DNA from: Alcanivorax sp. S71-1-4
Lineage (GTDB): Bacteria; Pseudomonadota; Gammaproteobacteria; Pseudomonadales; Alcanivoracaceae
Assembly: GCF_009846755.1 (NCBI RefSeq)
Contig: NZ_AQOR01000002.1
Location: 62,001 to 126,000, forward strand
Direction: 5' to 3'
DNA: 64,000 bases
Shown: positions 35,425-43,097 of the stretch, piece after piece
Layout: each line of letters starts with the position of its first letter
How positions within the stretch are numbered: the stretch's first letter is position 1
Position numbers and translations under genes: made by a program
Notes under the pieces: model-generated
Database searches by the model: none
Seen by the model: the letters and a program-made list of their open reading frames with translations, nothing else
Told to the model about the DNA's origin: nothing

Positions 35425-36033
35425 CTACATCACGACCTTAATAACGAAAAAAATCCAAAGCAAAGAAACCATAAGAACAATCATATAAACCGAAAATTCA
35501 AAAATCAGCAGAGCGATGACCTTAACAAATATCCAAGCCCTATTATTTTTGTATTCCTGTGGCCAGGTGAATTTAGTCCATGCGTGGTCCACATATTTAT
35601 GATTCTCATATCTATCAAGTATTTCCTCATACTTTAATCTGTAATAATTGAAAAGAAAAATTCCGTCCTCCCTACCACCTTGAAGCTCCTGAAATATTCT
35701 CATTTTTAAGCGATTAATCTCGATTCCACAGCTATACATTTTGAAACTTCTAGCGCTAAAGTCATTCATGAAAAAAACAATGGAAACAACAAAAATAAAA
35801 ACACTAAATAGCACAGACGAGCCACTTACAATTACATCGTTTTCGCTGGGGATCAAATCCAGTATATCCAAGATAGATACGCCGACGACAACCAATGAGG
35901 ACACTACAAGCACAACCAAAGAAGCCATATAATGTACGTGCAGTCTCCTGCTCGCCGTAAATCTATTATTCCCTGTAACTTTTACTACTCTCTCCAGTTC
36001 TTTTAGCGGCGCATCGCTCACATTCATCACCAT
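35425..36033 (-). CDS. SLATT-domain membrane effector
   Basis: 202-203 residues. Two adjacent transmembrane segments (about 37-59 and 68-91) are followed by a cytoplasmic helical part with YYRLKYEEILDRYENHKYVDH, a pattern of SLATT (SMODS/SLOG-associated two-TM effector) proteins. A further long hydrophobic region lies at ~168-202. SLATT proteins are predicted pore-forming abortive-infection effectors. The gene starts immediately after the reverse transcriptase stop (TGA-GTG-ATG), so translation is coupled; the ATG at 36033 or GTG at 36036 could be used. Strongly AT-rich compared with the surrounding chromosome. Family assignment is by pattern only. Confidence 0.7.
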   Translation of the reverse strand: MVMNVSDAPLKELERVVKVTGNNRFTASRRLHVHYMASLVVLVVSSLVVVGVSILDILDLIPSENDVIVSGSSVLFSVFIFVVSIVFFMNDFSARSFKMYSCGIEINRLKMRIFQELQGGREDGIFLFNYYRLKYEEILDRYENHKYVDHAWTKFTWPQEYKNNRAWIFVKVIALLIFEFSVYMIVLMVSLLWIFFVIKVVM

Positions 36034-36036
36034 CAC

Positions 36037-37365
36037 TCAACTTAGCAAGCCGATATCAGTTTCCATGTCACTAATTTCTCTTGCGATTATCATTCTTACC
36101 ATCCTAACCACTTCTTCCCCGCTCATACCCGCGATATCCATATCAAACGTATGCACCGCTAGAATTCTAGCGGAATTTTCTGTTATATCCGAATCAAAAT
36201 TAGTTATGTACCCCATGCGACCGTCATAACTCTTAACTTCATAAATTGCACGAACAAAGCTCCTTGCTTTAAATGAATCAGACTCCATCACATATCTCTT
36301 GATCAACTTTTTGACAAAGTTATCCAAAGAGTACATTAGTGGAATGTCATTGATCTCTGAGAAATATGGCAACCAGCCTTTTAATTGCCCTCCCCACACA
36401 CAACCCGTTATTCGGAGACCCAGCCGCCATTGAAGAAACTTCAAGTTCTTCTTCTTTGACTTGCTGTATGATGAGAAAAGGGATATCAATTTGTTTCTTA
36501 ACTTCTGAATTGAGGAATCTCTAACAGAAATACTCCTTCCATGAACTCTATATCCTAGAAATTCAACCGCCTGATCAGGGTAAATCCCTTTATGAAACTT
36601 TCCATTCCCCCCAGAATCATGAAGAGACAATCCTAAAGGAAGGACACTTTTCCGCAGTGCTTTTTCAATATTATCATGCTGGCCTTCTTCGCAGAAAATA
36701 AGAATATCATCAACGTATCTATAATATAACACCGCTTCCTTTTCTGAAATTTTCCTATCCACATCAGACATATACAAGTCAGCCAAATAAGGGCTTATTG
36801 ATATTCCTTGGGGCACCCCTTTCCTTACCTTTTCAGAAGACGACTCATTTAGGCCGGTAGAAGGCGTCGAAATAGCCTCACCAATTAATCTTAATGCTCG
36901 ATCATCAATAGGATGCTTCCCCAGCATTAGCATTAAAGAATTATGATTTATTGAAGGGTAATAGTTTTTTATATCAGCCTTGATAAAGGCTCGCCCATCC
37001 AATTCTTTTACATCAGATACAAACTCCCTAACTATAGAGCCAGGAGATCTCGGAAACCTTCCCAGAGGAACATTTTCCTTCAGATATAAATCTAATACCT
37101 TCAATACAATTCTATCTCGAATCGTTGGAATCGATATTTCTCGTGGAGGCTTCCCTCTTCCTTTACTAATCAGTTTCAGCTTATATCGAGAGAAAAAATA
37201 TCGTCCGGTTAACACCTTCTCATGGATTAATTTGACGTTACTATCTAGGCTCTCCTCAAATCCACGCAAATTCTGACCATCAATCCCTCTCGATGCCCCT
37301 TTATCCTTTATCATACTAAAAACAGACAGTATGTTTTCCTGCGAAAAAAACTCTGAAAAATCCAT
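36037..37365 (-). CDS. defence-associated reverse transcriptase (DRT/UG-group like)
   Basis: 442 residues. Reverse transcriptase motifs in order: SRGIDGQNLRGFEES (25-39), IPTIRDRIVLKVL (79-91), KADIKNYYPSI with catalytic D131, VPQGISISPYLADLYM (184-199), YYRYVDD catalytic box (Y217-V-D-D220), then FLGYRVHG (269-276). A ~165-residue C-terminal extension follows that is neither maturase (X/endonuclease) nor retron-like as far as I can tell. It forms an operon with the SLATT gene and is preceded by 396 bp of non-coding DNA. By analogy with DRT systems it would make cDNA from an adjacent RNA and trigger the membrane effector on phage infection. Confidence 0.85.
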   Translation of the reverse strand: MDFSEFFSQENILSVFSMIKDKGASRGIDGQNLRGFEESLDSNVKLIHEKVLTGRYFFSRYKLKLISKGRGKPPREISIPTIRDRIVLKVLDLYLKENVPLGRFPRSPGSIVREFVSDVKELDGRAFIKADIKNYYPSINHNSLMLMLGKHPIDDRALRLIGEAISTPSTGLNESSSEKVRKGVPQGISISPYLADLYMSDVDRKISEKEAVLYYRYVDDILIFCEEGQHDNIEKALRKSVLPLGLSLHDSGGNGKFHKGIYPDQAVEFLGYRVHGRSISVRDSSIQKLRNKLISLFSSYSKSKKKNLKFLQWRLGLRITGCVWGGQLKGWLPYFSEINDIPLMYSLDNFVKKLIKRYVMESDSFKARSFVRAIYEVKSYDGRMGYITNFDSDITENSARILAVHTFDMDIAGMSGEEVVRMVRMIIAREISDMETDIGLLS

Positions 37366-37399
37366 CTATGTCTCTTTGAAAAAAAGAAGAGTGAACCTC

Positions 37400-37660
37400 T
37401 ATAAAAACATTGCTGACTATCACCCTTAGACGCGGATGTGCCGATACAATCGGCCTACATATAGTAGTTTAATTACTCTCGCCTTAGATTTCTCTATGAC
37501 GCAGCGATGCGGCGCATCGCCGTATAGAGGCCACTCCAAAATCCGATACTACAAGAGCTAGAGATGACAAACCAGTCGCCCGAATGCCACCGCACGGATT
37601 TGACTAGCAAGACCCCATGTCCAAGCCATACGCTGATTTATCACTTTAGAACAGAGAATT
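37400..37660 (-). ncRNA. candidate templating/structural RNA of the RT-SLATT system
   Basis: Ends are approximate and inferred. On the minus strand a promoter-like extended -10 (TGCTATAAAT, 37672-37682) would start a transcript near 37665 that runs toward the reverse transcriptase gene. Its main structure is a compound hairpin (CTCTAT/ATAGAG, ACG/CGT and GCGATGC/GCATCGC; 37492-37529). The RNA could be a separate small RNA or the 5' leader of the operon mRNA. Confidence 0.4.
37492..37529 (-). other. compound RNA hairpin
   Basis: Arms CTCTAT (37492-37497), ACG (37499-37501), GCGATGC (37504-37510) pair with GCATCGC (37514-37520), CGT (37521-37523), ATAGAG (37524-37529): 16 base pairs, a 3-base loop, and bulges only on one side. 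It is strikingly G+C-rich in the middle for an AT-rich region. Confidence 0.8.
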
Positions 37661-37671
37661 AATAAGCTCTA

Positions 37672-37682
37672 TATTTATAGCA
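37672..37682 (-). promoter_or_regulatory. extended -10 promoter element
   Basis: Minus-strand TGCTATAAAT fits TGnTATAAT closely. No good -35 at standard spacing, which an extended -10 does not need. It would drive the non-coding leader and the RT-SLATT operon. Confidence 0.4.
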
Positions 37683-37761
37683 AGGATGTATAGATTCAGC
37701 CTGCGTGCACGCCACCTATTTTTCTCCGAACTGACCTAAGGGAGCTAAAACCAGCCAAACA

Positions 37762-39561
37762 TTACTTCTTAGCAAGTTGATATACTAAACCTGTGTTCCG
37801 AGAAGCATTCTCGCGCATCAAGACACTTAAACACCATTCGGCAATAGCAAGCACCACATATTCTTTGGCGCGGGTAATCCCGGTATAAACCAACTCCCGC
37901 CCCAGAATCGGGCTGTCACTCTCCGGCAACACCAACACCACCTCATCAAACTCACTCCCCTGACTCTTGTGGATCGTCATTGCCCAGCATTCCTCAAACG
38001 CCGGCAAGCGCACCGGCGGCACATAACGCACCTGCCCATCCGGCGCGAGGAACGCGACTTTGAGCTGGCCATCTTCCGGGTCGAGGACGGCGACGCCGGC
38101 ATCGCCGTTGAACAGGCCCAGTGCCCAGTCGTTGCGTGTCAGCAGGACGGCGCGGCCGAGATACCATTCCTCGCTGTCGGTAAGGCCGGCGCGGCGCAAG
38201 GCGCGGGTGATCTGCATATTGATCCGTTCGACGCCCCACGGGCCGCGACGCAGGGCGCAGAGAATGCGGAAGCGGCCGAAGGCAGTCAGGACGTCTTCGG
38301 CGGGGGCACCGGTGGCGGCGAGTGTGAGCATGGGCTTCAGTGCGTTGACGGCGTACTGGATTAACGCGTTGCGGTCCGGCTCGGCCCAGGCGAGGTCCGG
38401 TGGGGGTGTGTCACGCAATGTCTGCACGGCGCGTACGTCGCCCGTGCGGACGGCCTCGGCGAGTTGGGCGATGCCTGACGTGTGTCCGAAGCGATGCGTG
38501 CGGGTGAGCCGGACAACGGTGTCATCGACCAGGCTGGTCTGCTGCGTGCTTTCCGGCACATCGATGTCTTCCAGTGCCAGCCGCTCGGCAAGTGGTGCGG
38601 AAAATTGTGCACCGCCTTCGCCACACAGATCGGCGAACACGCTGCCCGCTTCCACGGAGGCAAGTTGGTCGCGGTCGCCGACCAGATACAGGCTGGCCTG
38701 TTCGGGCAAGGCCGCGACGAGTTGTGTCATCAGGCCGAGGTCAATCATAGAGGCTTCGTCGACGACCACGATATCAACCGGCAGTGAACGTGAGGCAGTG
38801 TAGCGCGGGCGGCCATCGCGGCCGGCGCCGAGCAGGCGGTGCAGGGTGACGGCTTCGCTCGGCAGGGCATCGCGTAATGCGTCGTCAATCTGCAGTGAGG
38901 GCAAGGCGGCGCGCAGGGATTCTGTCAGGCGTGCCACCGCCTTGCCGGTGGGGGCGGCGAGGCGGATGCGCGGTAGCGGGTCGTCCGGCGCGAGCGTCTG
39001 GGCGACCAGCAACTGCAGCGCGAGCATGCGCGTGACGGTCCAGGTTTTGCCGGTGCCGGGGCCGCCGGTGATGATGCCGAAACGGTGCAGGGTGCAGTTG
39101 ATGGCGGCGATGCGTTGCCAGTCTGTTTCATCTGCGTTGTCGGGAAACAGGGTGGCCGCCAGCTGGCCGGCCAGGCCTGTGGGCAGTTCGCGGAGCGCGA
39201 GGCGATGGCGCACGGCAGCGGCCACGCGGCCTTCGGCCTGGTAGTGCCGCGACAGGTACAGGCGGGTGTCGTCCAGGATCAGGGGGGCGTTGTCGCCGGG
39301 CGCGCCGATCAGTGTGCCGTCGATGGGTGGTGGCGTGTCAGGTCGCCAGGGGCAATCCGGGAGATCAAACGGCTCCGCCGGGGCGTGGGCCAGATCAAGG
39401 CAGACGTGTCCCTGGGTCGACATGAAGCTGACCAGTGCCGTCAGCCAGACGGCGTGGTCGTCGCCACCGTGTTCGGCGACAAAGCGCGCCAGGCTCACAT
39501 CAAGGGGCCGCAGGCCGCCCCGGCCCACGCGCGCTTCCAGCCATTGCAGTGCCGCGCTCAT
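37762..39561 (-). CDS. recD: exodeoxyribonuclease V alpha subunit RecD
   Basis: 599 residues. Superfamily 1B helicase with Walker A GGPGTGKT (166-173), VVVDEASMID, VGDRDQLASVEAG and the C-terminal AMTIHKSQGSEFDEV/LVYTGITRAKE motifs. It is the 5'-3' motor of RecBCD, which processes double-strand breaks and degrades foreign linear DNA. The start overlaps the recB stop (ATGA). The last ~25-30 codons are clearly AT-rich, like the island next door, though they still encode the expected RNTGL-type end. The 3' end may have been replaced when the island was acquired. Confidence 0.95.
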   Translation of the reverse strand: MSAALQWLEARVGRGGLRPLDVSLARFVAEHGGDDHAVWLTALVSFMSTQGHVCLDLAHAPAEPFDLPDCPWRPDTPPPIDGTLIGAPGDNAPLILDDTRLYLSRHYQAEGRVAAAVRHRLALRELPTGLAGQLAATLFPDNADETDWQRIAAINCTLHRFGIITGGPGTGKTWTVTRMLALQLLVAQTLAPDDPLPRIRLAAPTGKAVARLTESLRAALPSLQIDDALRDALPSEAVTLHRLLGAGRDGRPRYTASRSLPVDIVVVDEASMIDLGLMTQLVAALPEQASLYLVGDRDQLASVEAGSVFADLCGEGGAQFSAPLAERLALEDIDVPESTQQTSLVDDTVVRLTRTHRFGHTSGIAQLAEAVRTGDVRAVQTLRDTPPPDLAWAEPDRNALIQYAVNALKPMLTLAATGAPAEDVLTAFGRFRILCALRRGPWGVERINMQITRALRRAGLTDSEEWYLGRAVLLTRNDWALGLFNGDAGVAVLDPEDGQLKVAFLAPDGQVRYVPPVRLPAFEECWAMTIHKSQGSEFDEVVLVLPESDSPILGRELVYTGITRAKEYVVLAIAEWCLSVLMRENASRNTGLVYQLAKK

Positions 39562-42500
39562 GCGTCACCTCCGAGCAGGGCATCCAGGTGCTGCAACAAG
39601 GTCGGCGCGGGCGTGTGGAACCAGATGCCGTGGCCTTCGCGGCTGATGCCGCGCACAAACAGATAACCGACACCGCCGAAATGTTGCGCCGGGTCGTAGT
39701 CCGGCACAGTGCGTTGCAGATGGCGATGCAGTGCCACGGCGTAGAGCATCGCCTGCACGTCGTAGCGGTGTTCGGCCATGGCGGCATCAAGGGCGTCGGC
39801 GTGGTAATCCGCGACGCTGGCACCGAGCCAGTTGCTTTTGAAATCCACCAGGAAGTAACGCCCCCCGACGCTGAACACCAGATCGATAAAACCGCGCAGC
39901 ATGCCGGCCACGTCGTCGAAATGCAGCGTCGAGCGCGGTTGTGTGGCAGGCAGGATATTCACGGCGGCATCCAGTGCGGCAGCATTCAGGTTGGTGAGCG
40001 GCAGCATGAATTCCATTTCCGGACACCAGAGATCGGCGTCGCCCAGGCGCGGTTGGTCGCTGGCCAGTGGCGCGCTCAGTGTCTGTTCAACCATCTGACA
40101 CAACACGGGGCTCCAGCCCGGATCGAACCCATGACGACTGAGCTGGGCGCGCACCATGTCGTCGGAGAGCCGCAACGGCAGCTGGTATTCGACGCGTTCG
40201 AAAATGCTGTGCAGGCAGATGCCCGCCGCCGCCCCGCGCGGAAACGCATGGATGGAGGTGAACTGGGTGGCCGGCACACTCAACACGGGCCGCTCCGCCG
40301 GTTCGAAATGCTCGGCACGCGGGTGTTCGAGGTCCCGTGTGAGGCCGGTGTAGCTGGTCAGCCGCCAGTGGTCGCTGACATGGCCGGTAAAACGCCGGAC
40401 CTGGTCAGTGCGCGGCGCGGACGGCACCGGCACTTCGCCGGCGGCGGCCGGTGGTTCATCGGTCCAGGTCACCTGATCGCCGTGCGCCAGCGCATCCAGC
40501 CGCGCACGATAATGGTCGACATCGGTGTCGTCGGCACCAAGCGCGAGCAGGTGATGCAGTGCGGCATCGGCGCGGCCCTTGCCGACCGGCGCCAGCATCA
40601 CATAGCAGCGCTGGATGCTGCGGGTCATTGCCACGTACAACAGCCGCATGTCTTCGCCGAGCTGTTCGCGCCGGGCCGCGGCGCGCAGTGCGTCGGCGCG
40701 CGCCTCGGGCAACAGGCGCGCCGCATCCAGCGCGCAACACTGCTGTTGTGTGGTCTCGTCGTAGTAGCTGATATCGGTGCCTGTCCGCGACGGCGCGTTC
40801 CACATGCCGGCGACGAACGTGACGGGATATTGCAGCCCTTTGCTGGTGTGGATGGTCACCACCTGCACCAGATTGTCCTCGCTTTCCAGCCGCAACTGGC
40901 GGGCGTCGTCCTCCATCGGCTCCTGGCGCTGACGGGCATACCAGTGCAGCAGTTCGCGCGGGCCGCCCTGGGCCCCCGCAGCCTGTTGCAGCAGTTCGCA
41001 CAGGTGCAGCAAGTCGGTCAGGTGCCGCTCGCCTTCTTCGCCGGTGCGCAGGCGCACGAGGACTTTTTTCTCCTCGAACAATCGATAGAGCGCAGGCAGC
41101 ACACCCTGGCGCCGCCACAAGGCGGCCAGGTCACGAAACTGTTCCAGCGTGCGCTGCCAGGCGCGCGTGTCATTGAAGAGCTTGTGCAGTGCCAGCGGCG
41201 CAATGGAAAACAGCGCCGTGCCCAGCGCGCTGCGCACCAGGGTTTCATTTTCCGGCTCCACCAGTGCCGCCAGCACCTGTTCCAGATCGGCGGCCAGCAC
41301 GGTGGTGAAGACGCTCTGGCGACCACGGTATACACAGCCGATCGCTTCCGCCGCTAGCGCATCGCGTACCAGGCGCGCTTCGTTGTGGCCACGCACCAGC
41401 ACCGCGATATCGCTGGCCGCCAATGGCCGCTCGCCCTGCATCGCCTTGCCCTGCGCCGCCAGGCTCAGCAGGCGGCGAATCTCGGCGGCAATCCAGCCGG
41501 CCTGCCAGCGCTGTGCATCGGCCTTGTTGTCTTCCAGGCCGGTCTGTGCCGGATCAGCCAGCACCAGGGTCAGCGCGGCGCGCTGTTCCGGCGCGTTGAT
41601 GCGCAGCGGCGTTTCATCAGCGCGCCCGGCGGCGCGGGCGATATGAAAACCAATGCCGTCGATCAGGAACGGGTCGTGATGCTGTGCAAACACATGGTTG
41701 ACGGCACCGACCATCGGCGTGGTGGAGCGCCAGTTGGTGTCCAGGGTAAAACGCTTGCCGGCCTCGCAATCGCGGGCCGCACCCAGGTAGGCATGAATGT
41801 CTGCACCACGGAAGCGGTAGATCGCCTGTTTCGGGTCGCCGATCATGAACAGCGCCGTGCCGGCACGCTGGTAATACAGGCGCCGGAAAATGCGGTACTG
41901 CAACGGGTCCGTGTCCTGGAATTCATCCACCAGGGCAACCGGGAAACGCCCGCTGACCTGTTGCGCCAGTTGTTCGCCAGCTTCGGCATCCAGCGCACCG
42001 GCCACATCGGCCAGCAGATCATCCATGCCGCGCTGGCCGGCGGTGGCCTTGAGCTGTTGCAGGCGCGCGAGCACGGTGTCCCGGGTCACCCCCAGCAGCA
42101 CGCAGCGCTCCCGCGCCGGGGCCTGTTCCTCAGCGGCCACGATGTCGGGCAACAGCGACAACAGTTCGTGGCCTGGCACCTCCGCCAGCCGGTCCGGATT
42201 GGCCGCTGCGCGCAGTTCTTCCGGGTATAGCCGCACGCTTTGCACCTGGCCACTGCCGGTCCGCGCGACAGGGGTATCGGCCTCGCCACCGGCCCAGGCA
42301 TCAAGCTGGTTCAGGGCCGGCTGCAGCCAGCGCCATTGCAGCTTGCGACCGTTGAACACCTTGTCCTGGCAGGCCTGTTCGAGATGACGGCGCACGATGC
42401 CGCCGTGGGTCTGCCAGGCCACACGCAGCTCTTCCAGCAGGGCGATGCGCTGGCGTTCGTATTTGCGATAGTCCACCAGGCTGATGCCAGGCTCCAGCCG

Positions 42501-43097
42501 GGGGCGCGGGCTGCGCAGCAAGGGCCGGAGCTGCGCGAACAGACCGTCCGGGGTACCGAAACTGCGCAACAGGGCAGCGCCAAGCTTGTCACTGTCGGCA
42601 TAGACCTGCTGCCGCCAGATATCGGTCACGGCCTGCTGGATCAGCGCACTTTCGTCTTCGACGAAACTGCATTCCAGCGGCGCGCCCAGATCCAGCGCAT
42701 ATTCACGCAACAGGCGCTGGCAGAAACCGTGGATGGTGAAGATGGCGGCGTTGTCCAGACTGGTCAGCGCACGGTCGAGCAACAGCATGGCGGTTTCGTG
42801 TGGCACCTGTTCCAGCAGGAAGCGCTCAAACGGATCATCGCTGGCCGCACGCTGGAACAGTTGCCGCGCGTCGGCCAGGCGCAGGCGGATACGGCCGCGC
42901 AGTTCGGCCACGGCGGCACGGGTAAAGGTCACCACCAGGATGCTTTCCACCGGCAGCGGATCGCGGCCAACGCCCAGCACCAGACGCAGGTACAGCCCGG
43001 CGATGGAGAAGGTTTTGCCGGTACCGGCGCTGGCTTCGATCAGGTTCAGGCCGTCCAGCGGCAGGCTGCGCAGGTCCATCGGCTGCATGTCATTCAT
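39558..43097 (-). CDS. recB: exodeoxyribonuclease V beta subunit RecB
   Basis: 1179 residues from the ATG at 43097, overlapping the recC stop by 8 bp (ATG at 43088 is an alternative). UvrD-like helicase with Walker A EASAGTGKTF (~22-31), LVDEFQDTDPLQY, GDPKQAIYRFRGAD and TIHTSKGLQYPVTF. The C-terminal nuclease domain has GFIDLVF and VDFKSNWLG (~1084-1092), the catalytic Asp/Lys motif. The 3'-5' motor and nuclease of RecBCD. Confidence 0.96.
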   Translation of the reverse strand: MNDMQPMDLRSLPLDGLNLIEASAGTGKTFSIAGLYLRLVLGVGRDPLPVESILVVTFTRAAVAELRGRIRLRLADARQLFQRAASDDPFERFLLEQVPHETAMLLLDRALTSLDNAAIFTIHGFCQRLLREYALDLGAPLECSFVEDESALIQQAVTDIWRQQVYADSDKLGAALLRSFGTPDGLFAQLRPLLRSPRPRLEPGISLVDYRKYERQRIALLEELRVAWQTHGGIVRRHLEQACQDKVFNGRKLQWRWLQPALNQLDAWAGGEADTPVARTGSGQVQSVRLYPEELRAAANPDRLAEVPGHELLSLLPDIVAAEEQAPARERCVLLGVTRDTVLARLQQLKATAGQRGMDDLLADVAGALDAEAGEQLAQQVSGRFPVALVDEFQDTDPLQYRIFRRLYYQRAGTALFMIGDPKQAIYRFRGADIHAYLGAARDCEAGKRFTLDTNWRSTTPMVGAVNHVFAQHHDPFLIDGIGFHIARAAGRADETPLRINAPEQRAALTLVLADPAQTGLEDNKADAQRWQAGWIAAEIRRLLSLAAQGKAMQGERPLAASDIAVLVRGHNEARLVRDALAAEAIGCVYRGRQSVFTTVLAADLEQVLAALVEPENETLVRSALGTALFSIAPLALHKLFNDTRAWQRTLEQFRDLAALWRRQGVLPALYRLFEEKKVLVRLRTGEEGERHLTDLLHLCELLQQAAGAQGGPRELLHWYARQRQEPMEDDARQLRLESEDNLVQVVTIHTSKGLQYPVTFVAGMWNAPSRTGTDISYYDETTQQQCCALDAARLLPEARADALRAAARREQLGEDMRLLYVAMTRSIQRCYVMLAPVGKGRADAALHHLLALGADDTDVDHYRARLDALAHGDQVTWTDEPPAAAGEVPVPSAPRTDQVRRFTGHVSDHWRLTSYTGLTRDLEHPRAEHFEPAERPVLSVPATQFTSIHAFPRGAAAGICLHSIFERVEYQLPLRLSDDMVRAQLSRHGFDPGWSPVLCQMVEQTLSAPLASDQPRLGDADLWCPEMEFMLPLTNLNAAALDAAVNILPATQPRSTLHFDDVAGMLRGFIDLVFSVGGRYFLVDFKSNWLGASVADYHADALDAAMAEHRYDVQAMLYAVALHRHLQRTVPDYDPAQHFGGVGYLFVRGISREGHGIWFHTPAPTLLQHLDALLGGDA

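Larger units (their letters stand above)
37366..37761. other. long AT-rich leader upstream of the reverse transcriptase gene
   Basis: 396 bp between recD and the reverse transcriptase gene, without a credible gene on either strand. It contains several hairpins: a strong compound one at 37492-37529, CCGAT/ATCGG at 37441-37453, CTATA/TATAG at 37669-37680, and an extended -10-like promoter. This is the place where DRT systems carry their non-coding RNA. Confidence 0.75.

Noticed and set aside
36037-37365. Group II intron maturase
   Set aside because: The RT lacks maturase X and HNH domains, and no domain V-like RNA hairpin lies downstream; the gene is cotranscribed with a membrane effector.
36037-37761. 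Retron
   Set aside because: No msr/msd-type pair of inverted repeats flanking an RNA next to the RT was found, and a retron-type NAxxH/VTG signature is not evident; the partner is a SLATT-like membrane protein.
39435-41357. 640-residue open frame on the plus strand
   Set aside because: Antisense to recD/recB; composition typical of G+C-rich shadow frames, no family similarity.
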